Shown here: piece by piece, positions 1 to 4,606 of the stretch
Numbering within the stretch: the stretch's first letter is position 1
Layout: every line of letters starts with the position of its first letter
Assembly (NCBI GenBank): GCA_934178345.1
Contig: CAKPQG010000048.1
Span: 1 to 5,265 of the forward strand
Origin: an uncultured Dialister sp.
Lineage (GTDB): Bacteria > Bacillota > Negativicutes > Veillonellales > Dialisteraceae
DNA length: 5,265 nucleotides
Direction: 5' to 3'
Notes under the pieces: model-generated
What the model was told of the DNA's origin: nothing
The model's input: the letters and a program-made list of their open reading frames with translations, nothing else
Database searches by the model: none
Made by a program: the position numbers and the translations under genes

Positions 1-77
1 CATTCTCTCTCGTTTTCATCCCGCTAGAACCCTATCCGGCTCGCTACGCTCGCCACCTTCCCCACGCGGGGAAGGCT
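1..77 (+). repeat. Hairpin-bearing intergenic repeat, copy A1
   Basis: This stretch is identical over 77 bp to 123-199. It contains CCGCTAG (21-27), ACCCTATCC (29-37), a small GC-rich imperfect hairpin (38-54) and a perfect 8-bp palindrome, CCTTCCCC (56-63) against GGGGAAGG (68-75), with a 4-nt loop. Related copies lie at 3681-3737 (reverse) and 3799-3839 (forward). Similarity to the second copy resumes at 89-101 (AAGCGGTATTCTC, also at 212-224). The left boundary is unknown because the window starts inside or at the edge of the repeat. It resembles REP/BIME-like dispersed palindromic elements, and no coding function is seen. Confidence 0.85.
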
Positions 78-122
78 ATGGTGCGGAGAAGCGGTATTCT
101 CGTTTCATTGACTTGAGACGTT

Positions 123-199
123 CATTCTCTCTCGTTTTCATCCCGCTAGAACCCTATCCGGCTCGCTACGCTCGCCACCTTCCCCACGCGGGGAAGGCT
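123..199 (+). repeat. Hairpin-bearing intergenic repeat, copy A2
   Basis: Exact direct copy of 1-77, offset by 122 bp. The palindrome arms are at 178-185 and 190-197. The intervening 45 bp (78-122) resembles the sequence after this copy only at AAGCGGTATTCTC. The perfect identity suggests a recent duplication or ongoing homogenisation. It lies about 130 bp upstream of the rib promoter and is not expected to be in the rib transcript. Confidence 0.85.
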
Positions 200-233
200 G
201 CAGTACGGGGAAAGCGGTATTCTCCTTTCTCAT

Positions 234-303
234 CCCTAGCCACTGGTCACTAGCCACCAGCCACCAGTCACCAGTCACCAGTCACTAGTCCCCAGCCCCT
301 AGC
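234..303 (+). repeat. Tandem heptamer array, 10 units
   Basis: Ten back-to-back 7-bp units in perfect phase, consensus CACYAGY, with variants such as CCCTAGC, CACTGGT and CCCCAGC. Three central units (262-282) are identical CACCAGT. The tract is rich in CTAG, a tetranucleotide usually rare in bacterial genomes. It ends immediately upstream of where the -35 region of the rib promoter should be. The reverse complement of the same unit recurs at 3571-3619. No reading frame is evident. Confidence 0.85.
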
Positions 304-324
304 CACGCATCCCCTTGCGTCATC

Positions 325-333
325 TGTTATAAT
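325..333 (+). promoter_or_regulatory. Extended -10 promoter of the rib operon
   Basis: A perfect TATAAT (328-333) is preceded by TG at 325-326, giving the extended -10 form TGnTATAAT. No good -35 box lies at the usual distance: positions 305-310 read ACGCAT. The TTGCGT at 315-320 is only 7 bp from the -10 and too close. Extended -10 promoters can work without a strong -35. Transcription should start near 340, about 10 nt before the riboswitch, which fits well. Confidence 0.75.
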
Positions 334-349
334 AGAAACGTAGAAATAT

Positions 350-478
350 ATCTCTTCAGGGCGGGGCGGAATTCCCCACCGGTGGTAAAGATTTTCTGAG
401 CCCACGAGCTGTGGATGTCCTGCAGTAGATCTGGTGAGAACCCAGAGCCGACGGTTAGAGTCCGGATGAAAGAAGAGT
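350..478 (+). promoter_or_regulatory. FMN riboswitch (RFN element)
   Basis: The conserved RFN blocks appear in order. P1 is CTCTTC (352-357) pairing with GAAGAG (472-477). P2 is GGGG (363-366) with CCCC (374-377), followed by ACCGGTGGTA (378-387). Then come AGCCCACGAGC (399-409), GGTGAGAACCCAGAGCCGAC (433-452) and AGTCCGGATG (459-468). Known family behaviour: FMN binding stabilises P1 and switches off riboflavin genes. In this window GAGTGG (475-480) can instead pair with CCAC plus TC in 497-503 to make a candidate antiterminator. It uses the 3' strand of P1 and the 5' arm of the terminator at 496-524. Binding of FMN should therefore favour termination. Confidence 0.96.
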
Positions 479-495
479 GGTAGACTTTTTGGCTG

Positions 496-530
496 TCCAC
501 CTCCCTGAAGGAAAGGAAGGTGGATTTTTT
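496..530 (+). terminator. Riboswitch-controlled intrinsic terminator
   Basis: TCCACCT (496-502) pairs with AGGTGGA (518-524). After a C/A mismatch, CCT (504-506) pairs with AGG (514-516), leaving a 7-nt loop. Six T residues follow (525-530). This is the expression platform of the FMN riboswitch. The 3' arm and loop contain the purine-rich ribosome-binding sequence of ribD (508-520), and the GTG start (520-522) lies in the stem. The same hairpin could therefore also hide the translation start. Confidence 0.85.
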
Positions 531-1713
531 GCGTATTGATGAAGACAGAAAATTCATGAGCCGTGCGCTGGAGCTGGCGGTGCGCGGCATGGGACATACC
601 CGTCCGAATCCGATGGTCGGGGCGGTGCTTGTGAAAGATGGCCGCATCATCGGCGAGGGCTGGCATGAAGTATATGGCGGGCCGCATGCGGAAGTGAACT
701 GCTTCGCTCACGCGACAGAAGATCCGAAGGGGGCGACGCTCTATGTGACGCTCGAGCCCTGTTCGCACTATGGGAAGACGCCGCCGTGCGCTGACCTCGT
801 GGTGGAAAAAGGCGTCGACCGCGTGGTCGTCGCGATGGAGGATCCGAATCCTCTCGTCGCCGGCAAGGGGATCCGCAAGCTGAAAGAAGCGGGGATTTTC
901 GTGACGGTCGGTATCATGGAGGAAGAAGCGAAGAAGCTGAATGAAGTTTTCCTGAAATACATCACGCAGCACAAGCCCTTCGTCCTCTACAAGGCGGCGA
1001 TGTCTCTGGATGGCAAGACGGCCTGCCACACGGGGGACTCCCAGTGGATTTCCTGTGAAGACTCGCGGGAAGAAGTACATGTGCTGCGCGGCTGCTACAA
1101 GGGCATCATGGTCGGCGCGGGGACGATCCTTGCGGATAATCCGCAGCTGACGGCCCGCACAGAGGGGATGATCGACCCCGTGCGTATCATCGTGGACGGG
1201 CATCTCTCGGTGCCGCTCAAAGCGAAGGTATTTCAGGAAGAGGGGGAGAATATCATCCTCACCACGACGGCCTCGGATGAGGGAAAGCGCAAAGCGCTCT
1301 CGGATATGGGCGTCGATATCATCATGACGGACAGCGAAGAGAAAGGCAGTGTCGATCTCGAGGCCGCCATGACGGGGCTCGCGCTGAAAGGCATCGACAG
1401 CATCCTCTTAGAGGGCGGCGCGACGCTCGCTGCGTCTGCCTTTGATGCCGGTATCGTCGACAAGGTACGCATCTATACCGCGCCGATGATCATCGGCGGC
1501 GTCTCTGCGCCCGGGCTCATCGGCGGTGAGGGCGCACCGACCATCCCGAAGGCCATCCGTCTCCGTGACATCCAGACGCAGATGACGGGGAAGGATCTCG
1601 TCATCGAGGCGTATGTAGAAAAAGAAGCCAATGAAGAAAAAGCAGAGTCCACCCGCCCGACGGACGTCGACCTGCTGAAGAGAGAGGAAGAGCCATGTTC
1701 ACAGGGATTGTAG
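520..1713 (+). CDS. ribD: RibD: bifunctional diaminohydroxyphosphoribosylaminopyrimidine deaminase / 5-amino-6-(5-phosphoribosylamino)uracil reductase
   Basis: Cytosolic enzyme for the second and third steps of the pyrimidine branch: Zn-dependent deamination, then NADPH-dependent reduction of the ribosyl side chain. The N-terminal deaminase domain (about residues 8-150) has the zinc/catalytic set His56-Ala-Glu58, Cys81 and Cys90 within PCSHYGKTPPC. The C-terminal reductase domain (about 153-366) shows KAAMSLDGK (158-166), GAGTILADNPQLT (199-211) and LLEGG (296-300). At 397 residues it is longer than the usual 360-370, owing to a charged tail after VIEAYV (about 31 residues, E/K-rich). Start choice is uncertain: GTG at 520 has AAGGA (508-512) with 7-nt spacing, and TTG at 529 has AGGAAGG (514-520) with 8-nt spacing. 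Both lie within the riboswitch terminator. The last 19 bp overlap ribE. Confidence 0.96.
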   Translation: MDFLRIDEDRKFMSRALELAVRGMGHTRPNPMVGAVLVKDGRIIGEGWHEVYGGPHAEVNCFAHATEDPKGATLYVTLEPCSHYGKTPPCADLVVEKGVDRVVVAMEDPNPLVAGKGIRKLKEAGIFVTVGIMEEEAKKLNEVFLKYITQHKPFVLYKAAMSLDGKTACHTGDSQWISCEDSREEVHVLRGCYKGIMVGAGTILADNPQLTARTEGMIDPVRIIVDGHLSVPLKAKVFQEEGENIILTTTASDEGKRKALSDMGVDIIMTDSEEKGSVDLEAAMTGLALKGIDSILLEGGATLAASAFDAGIVDKVRIYTAPMIIGGVSAPGLIGGEGAPTIPKAIRLRDIQTQMTGKDLVIEAYVEKEANEEKAESTRPTDVDLLKREEEPCSQGL

Positions 1714-2345
1714 AGGAAATAGGGACGCTTCGTGGGATGAAGCCCACAGCGTCTTCCTGCACGCTCACCATTTCTTGTGAAAAAGTCCTCGAAGGGACGA
1801 AGCTCGGCGACAGCATCGCGGTGAACGGTACCTGCCTCACTGTGACGCGGATGGATACGCACTCTTTCGATTGCGACGTCACGCCGGAGACACTTTCGCG
1901 CACGTCGTTTTCCATGGTGCGCGTCGGCTCGCCCCTGAATCTTGAGCGGGCGCTCCGTCTCTCGGATCGCCTGGGCGGTCACATCGTGCTCGGCCATGTC
2001 GATACCACGGGACGCCTGATTTCCTTCATCAAGGACGGAAACGCGGTGAATGTCACGATTTCCATCGAAAAGAAATGGATGAAATACATCATAGAAAAAG
2101 GCTCTGTCGCCATCGACGGCGTGAGCCTCACGGTTGCAAGGCGCGAAGCAGACCGCTTCACGATCTCCCTCATCCCACATACGGGGGAGAAGACCATCCT
2201 TCTCGGGAAGCACCCGGGAGACCCGGTGAATGTCGAGTGCGACTACCTGGGAAAATATGTGGAGCAGCTCATGAAAAAGGACACGGAAGAAGGTCTCACC
2301 ATGGGCATGCTTGAGACACTTTCTGGAGGAAACTATGGAATTTAA
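1695..2345 (+). CDS. ribE: Riboflavin synthase alpha subunit
   Basis: Catalyses the last step: dismutation of two 6,7-dimethyl-8-ribityllumazine molecules into riboflavin and the pyrimidinedione that RibH reuses. It opens with the hallmark MFTGIVEE and has two lumazine-binding repeats: VNGTCLTV (43-50) with GGHIVLGHVD (94-103) in the first barrel and its junction, and IDGVSLTV (140-147) in the second. The length of 216 residues is normal, and the last ~25 residues (after YLGKYVEQL) are the usual variable tail. The ATG follows AGGA (1685-1688) at 6-nt spacing and lies inside the 3' end of ribD, indicating translational coupling. Its own 3' end overlaps the ribBA start by 11 bp. The gene is also called ribC in some nomenclatures (enterobacteria). 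Confidence 0.96.
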   Translation: MFTGIVEEIGTLRGMKPTASSCTLTISCEKVLEGTKLGDSIAVNGTCLTVTRMDTHSFDCDVTPETLSRTSFSMVRVGSPLNLERALRLSDRLGGHIVLGHVDTTGRLISFIKDGNAVNVTISIEKKWMKYIIEKGSVAIDGVSLTVARREADRFTISLIPHTGEKTILLGKHPGDPVNVECDYLGKYVEQLMKKDTEEGLTMGMLETLSGGNYGI

Positions 2346-3564
2346 ATTTGACCCGATTGAAGATATTTTAGAAGAGATCAGGCAGGGACACATCGTCATC
2401 ATGCAGGACGCCGAATCCCGCGAAAACGAAGGCGACTACATCTGCGCCGCAGAATTTGCCACGCCGGAGAATGTGAACCGCATGGCGTCCGAAGCGAAGG
2501 GCGTCATCTGCATGCCGATGTCCGAGGAAATCGCAGAATCCCTGTACCTCGGACCGATGATCCGTCACAATACGGACAATCACCAGACCGCCTTCTTAGA
2601 GTCCATCGACTACAAGGACTCCGGCACCGGCGTCTCTGCCGCCGCCCGCTCCATGACAGCCTTGGAAGCCATCAAAGACGGCGCGAAGCCGGAAGACTTC
2701 CGCCGCCCGGGGCATCTTTTCCCGCTGAAAGCTCGCCGCTGGGGCGTCCTCGAACGGCAGGGCCATACCGAAGCGACCGTCGACCTCGCGCGCCTCGCGG
2801 GACTCAAGCCCGCCGGCCTGTGCTGCGAAATCATGAATGAAGACGGCACCATGGCCCGCCGCGAAGACCTCTTCCGCCTCGCCAAGGAAAAAGGCCTCAA
2901 GATCGGCAACATTCAGGAACTCATCGAATACCGGAAAAAGCATGAAATCTTCGTCGAACGCATCACCGCCGCCAAACTCCCGACCAAGTACGGCGACTTT
3001 GAGATCTACGGCTTCGTGAACCGCATGAATGGCGAGCACCACGTCGCCCTCACCATGGGGAAGGTCGATGACGGATCTCCCGTCCTCTGTCGCATCCACT
3101 CCGAATGCCTCACCGGCGACTGCTTCGGATCGCTCCGCTGCGACTGCGGACAGCAGCTCTCTGCAGCCATGCGCCAGATCGCCAAAGAAGGTCGGGGCGT
3201 CCTCGTCTACCTGCGTCAGGAAGGCCGCGGCATCGGCCTCATCAATAAGATCCGCGCCTATGCCCTGCAGGACGAAGGCTATGACACCGTAGAAGCGAAT
3301 CTGAAGCTCGGCTTTGCTGCCGACCTTCGCGAGTACATGACCGGCGCACAGATCCTTAGAAATCTCGGCGCGACCCACATCCGCCTCCTGACGAACAACC
3401 CGCAGAAAATCGACGACGTCAGCGAGTACGGCATCACCATCACCGAGCGCGTCCCCATCGAAATCGCGCCCACCAGAGAAGATGAATTCTACCTCAAAAC
3501 CAAGCAGGAAAAAATGGGCCACATGCTGAAACTCGACCAGGACATCGTAGAACCGAAGGCATAG
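2335..3564 (+). CDS. ribBA: RibBA: 3,4-dihydroxy-2-butanone-4-phosphate synthase / GTP cyclohydrolase II fusion
   Basis: Fused enzyme that starts both branches, from ribulose 5-phosphate and from GTP. The 409 residues match the usual ~400. The RibB domain (about 8-205) shows SRENEGD (28-34), RPGHLFPL (124-131), HTEATVDLARLAG (144-156) and CEIMNEDGTMAR (164-175). The RibA domain (about 206-405) has the zinc site in RIHSECLTGDCFGSLRCDCG (253-272; Cys258, Cys269, Cys271), YLRQEGRGIGL (292-302), LLTNNP (351-356) and the C-terminal KTKQEKMGHML (388-398). The start is ATG 2335, preceded by GGAGG (2325-2329) at 5-nt spacing. An upstream in-frame TTG at 2311 would add eight residues and lacks comparable support. 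Residues 86-110 of the RibB domain look divergent: AFLESID where AFTVSID is usual, and SAAAR where SAxDR or SAxER is usual. Confidence 0.96.
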   Translation: MEFKFDPIEDILEEIRQGHIVIMQDAESRENEGDYICAAEFATPENVNRMASEAKGVICMPMSEEIAESLYLGPMIRHNTDNHQTAFLESIDYKDSGTGVSAAARSMTALEAIKDGAKPEDFRRPGHLFPLKARRWGVLERQGHTEATVDLARLAGLKPAGLCCEIMNEDGTMARREDLFRLAKEKGLKIGNIQELIEYRKKHEIFVERITAAKLPTKYGDFEIYGFVNRMNGEHHVALTMGKVDDGSPVLCRIHSECLTGDCFGSLRCDCGQQLSAAMRQIAKEGRGVLVYLRQEGRGIGLINKIRAYALQDEGYDTVEANLKLGFAADLREYMTGAQILRNLGATHIRLLTNNPQKIDDVSEYGITITERVPIEIAPTREDEFYLKTKQEKMGHMLKLDQDIVEPKA

Positions 3565-3570
3565 GATTTT

Positions 3571-3619
3571 AGTGGCTAGTGACTAGTGACTGGTAGCTAG
3601 GGATGAGTGGCTAGGGATT
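3571..3619 (-). repeat. Reverse-oriented heptamer array, about 7 units
   Basis: It begins 6 bp after the ribBA stop. Units of AGTGGCT, AGTGACT (twice), GGTAGCT, AGGGATG, AGTGGCT and AGGGATT are in perfect 7-bp phase and degrade after 3619. They are the reverse complement of the CACYAGY/CCCTAGC units at 234-303, and again CTAG-rich. Unlike the upstream array, this one should be transcribed with the rib mRNA. Confidence 0.8.
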
Positions 3620-3680
3620 ATGAATGCTGAGTGACTGTTTCCTTAAATTTACAAAAATCGGCGCAAAGCGCCGCACCTCT

Positions 3681-3737
3681 TAGCCTTCCCCGCATGGGGA
3701 AGGGGAACCGCGCCAGCGGGGGATAGGGTACTAGCGG
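3681..3737 (-). repeat. Hairpin-bearing intergenic repeat, copy B (reverse)
   Basis: Read on the minus strand it has CCGCTAG (3737-3731), ACCCTATCC (3729-3721), a different GC-rich small hairpin, and the palindrome CCTTCCCC (3684-3691) / GGGGAAGG (3696-3703) with loop GCAT. Weaker similarity to copy A continues to about 3760 (an ATTC...CGT...TTC pattern). The order of conserved blocks matches A1/A2, but the segment between ACCCTATCC and the palindrome is replaced. An adjacent perfect hairpin (3659-3673) may be part of the same element. Confidence 0.75.
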
Positions 3738-3798
3738 CAGGAACACGAAAAGGGAATACACGTTTCTATTTCTTCGAAATGATCTTTCAAAGGACAGC

Positions 3799-3839
3799 AC
3801 CCTATCCGCCCTACGGGCACCTTCCCCCATGGGGAAGGC
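3799..3839 (+). repeat. Hairpin-bearing intergenic repeat, copy C (forward, short)
   Basis: ACCCTATCC (3799-3807) is followed by a minimal hairpin GCCC-TAC-GGGC (3808-3818), A, and the palindrome CCTTCCCC (3820-3827) / GGGGAAGG (3831-3838). It lacks the CCGCTAG block of copies A and B. Orientation is opposite to copy B, 60 bp away, so B and C form an inverted pair. Confidence 0.75.
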
Positions 3840-3890
3840 GAATAAGAAGGGCGCATCGGCCATATATTCACGGAGCAGCCGCCACCACAA

Positions 3891-3911
3891 CCCTGAACCT
3901 TGAACCCTTGA
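3891..3911 (+). repeat. Short 7-nt periodic tract
   Basis: Three consecutive heptamers read CCCTGAA, CCTTGAA and CCCTTGA. The unit differs from CACYAGY but has the same period. Only three degenerate units are present, so chance cannot be excluded. Confidence 0.4.
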
Positions 3912-3930
3912 TTTTAACATTTACAAAATA

Positions 3931-3939
3931 TGTTACATA
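3931..3939 (+). promoter_or_regulatory. Weak candidate promoter for ribH
   Basis: TG (3931-3932) and TACATA (3934-3939) form an extended -10-like sequence in the A/T-rich stretch before ribH. The nearest -35-like TTGATT (3908-3913) is 20 bp away, longer than ideal. A start near 3946 would fall on the ribosome-binding site, which argues against it. Offered only because the long spacer makes a separate promoter plausible. Confidence 0.2.
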
Positions 3940-3959
3940 TACCCAAAGGAGATTCCCTC

Positions 3960-4427
3960 ATGAACATCATTTCCGGACTTTTCAATGAAAGCGACATTCG
4001 CGTCGGCATTATCGCTTCCCGTTTCAATGAAGTCATCGTTTCCAAACTCATCGACGGCGCAGCCGATGGTCTTGCCCGTCATGGTGTCGACATGGACAAA
4101 GTCGACCTCGCGTGGGTGCCGGGCGCCTTCGAGATCCCGCTCGCAGCGAAGAAAATGGCAGAAAGCGGGAAATATGATGCCGTCATTTGCCTTGGCGCTG
4201 TCATCCGCGGCGAGACCGATCACTACGAGCACGTAGCGACCGAAGTCACGAAAGGCGTCGCTATGGCCTCCCTCTCCAGCGGTATCCCCGTCCTCTACGG
4301 TGTCCTCACCACGGATACCATCGAGCAGGCCATCAACCGCGCCGGCCTCAAGTCCGGCAACAAAGGCTTCGAATGTGCAATGGATGCACTCGAAATGGCG
4401 AGCCTTTTCAAAAAGCTGGAAAAATAA
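3960..4427 (+). CDS. ribH: 6,7-dimethyl-8-ribityllumazine synthase
   Basis: Condenses 5-amino-6-(D-ribitylamino)uracil with 3,4-dihydroxy-2-butanone 4-phosphate, both from upstream enzymes of this cluster. In many bacteria the family assembles into 60-mer shells. The 155 residues are typical. Visible motifs are SRFN (20-23), the substrate loop VPGAFEIPLAAKK (53-65), GAVIRGETDHYEHV (79-92) with catalytic His88, GVLTTDT (114-120), RAG (127-129) and NKG (134-136). The start is ATG 3960, chosen for AAAGGAG (3945-3951) at 8-nt spacing. An in-frame ATG at 3930 would add ten residues that do not fit the family and would precede the ribosome-binding site. It is separated from ribBA by 395 bp of repeats and followed directly by a strong terminator. 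Confidence 0.96.
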   Translation: MNIISGLFNESDIRVGIIASRFNEVIVSKLIDGAADGLARHGVDMDKVDLAWVPGAFEIPLAAKKMAESGKYDAVICLGAVIRGETDHYEHVATEVTKGVAMASLSSGIPVLYGVLTTDTIEQAINRAGLKSGNKGFECAMDALEMASLFKKLEK

Positions 4428-4434
4428 AGATCAC

Positions 4435-4476
4435 AGAAAAGCAGCCTGTCGGTTTTCATCGGCAGGCTGCTTTTCT
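4435..4476 (+). terminator. Intrinsic terminator of the rib cluster
   Basis: The 17-bp stem pairs 4435-4451 with 4460-4476, with one G-U pair and an 8-nt loop (GTTTTCAT). The A-rich 5' base and TTTTCT 3' base mean it could also act on the minus strand. It lies 7 bp after the ribH stop and marks the end of the operon. Confidence 0.92.
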
Positions 4477-4518
4477 ATTGCCTGTTTCCCTAATACAGAT
4501 ACAAAATATGAGGAGAGA

Positions 4519-4602
4519 ATGTTTCTTTTCGGCTTGTATATTGCGGAATTTCTCTTCGCTTTTTCTCTGTTTTTTGTTACAATACAGGTAGAAAGGCGGT
4601 GA
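4519..4602 (+). CDS. Possible 27-aa hydrophobic small ORF upstream of rpn
   Basis: ATG 4519 opens a 27-codon frame ending at TGA 4600-4602, four bases before the rpn start. The predicted peptide begins MFLFGLYIAEFLFAFSLFF and ends VERR, so it would be one membrane-spanning segment with a positively charged C-terminus. AGGAG (4511-4515) precedes the start, but with only 3 nt spacing. A candidate upstream promoter is TTGCCT (4478-4483) and TACAAA (4500-4505), 16-bp spacer. The T-rich coding strand could equally be ordinary promoter DNA that happens to read as hydrophobic codons. I know no family for it. Confidence 0.22.
   Translation: MFLFGLYIAEFLFAFSLFFVTIQVERR
4575..4583 (+). promoter_or_regulatory. 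Candidate extended -10 promoter of rpn
   Basis: TG (4575-4576) plus TACAAT (4578-4583) gives the extended form TGnTACAAT. Positions 4555-4560 (TTCGCT) match -35 at 3 of 6 bases with a 17-bp spacer. Transcription would start near 4590, leaving a very short leader before the rpn ribosome-binding site. Confidence 0.5.
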
Positions 4603-4606
4603 TGCC

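Larger units (their letters stand above)
3565..3959. other. Repeat-rich ribBA-ribH spacer
   Basis: No plausible gene is seen in these 395 bp. In order they hold the reverse heptamer array (3571-3619), a perfect 6-bp hairpin CGGCGC-AAA-GCGCCG (3659-3673), a reverse hairpin element (3681-3737), an A/T-richer stretch (3738-3798), a forward hairpin element (3799-3839), a short 7-nt periodic tract (3891-3911) and the A/T-rich leader of ribH. None of the hairpins is followed by a T-run, so no intrinsic terminator is apparent. Read-through from ribBA into ribH is possible. Confidence 0.75.

Noticed and set aside
56..75. Repeat palindromes as intrinsic terminators
   Set aside because: None of the four CCTTCCCC/GGGGAAGG hairpins is followed by a T-run on either strand, so termination is not supported.
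231..310. CRISPR-like array
   Set aside because: The units are 7 bp and contiguous, with no spacers. No cas gene is present.
268..1203. Minus-strand open frame covering the heptamers, riboswitch and ribD
   Set aside because: It runs through the FMN aptamer, the terminator and the heptamer repeats, so its composition is explained by those features and by ribD codons.
1473..2402. Long minus-strand open frame opposite ribD/ribE (309 codons)
   Set aside because: It spans the ribD-ribE and ribE-ribBA junctions, has no recognisable motif and no good ribosome-binding site. It is a shadow of the plus-strand genes.
2596..3522. Long minus-strand open frame opposite ribBA (308 codons)
   Set aside because: It mirrors ribBA, whose C-rich third codon positions suppress stops on the other strand. 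The translation is low-complexity in A, D, E and F and shows no known family, whereas the plus-strand frame is clearly RibBA.
3618..3920. Minus-strand 100-codon frame in the ribBA-ribH spacer
   Set aside because: It reads straight through both hairpin elements and the 7-nt tract. The peptide is just a translation of repeats and has no plausible start site.
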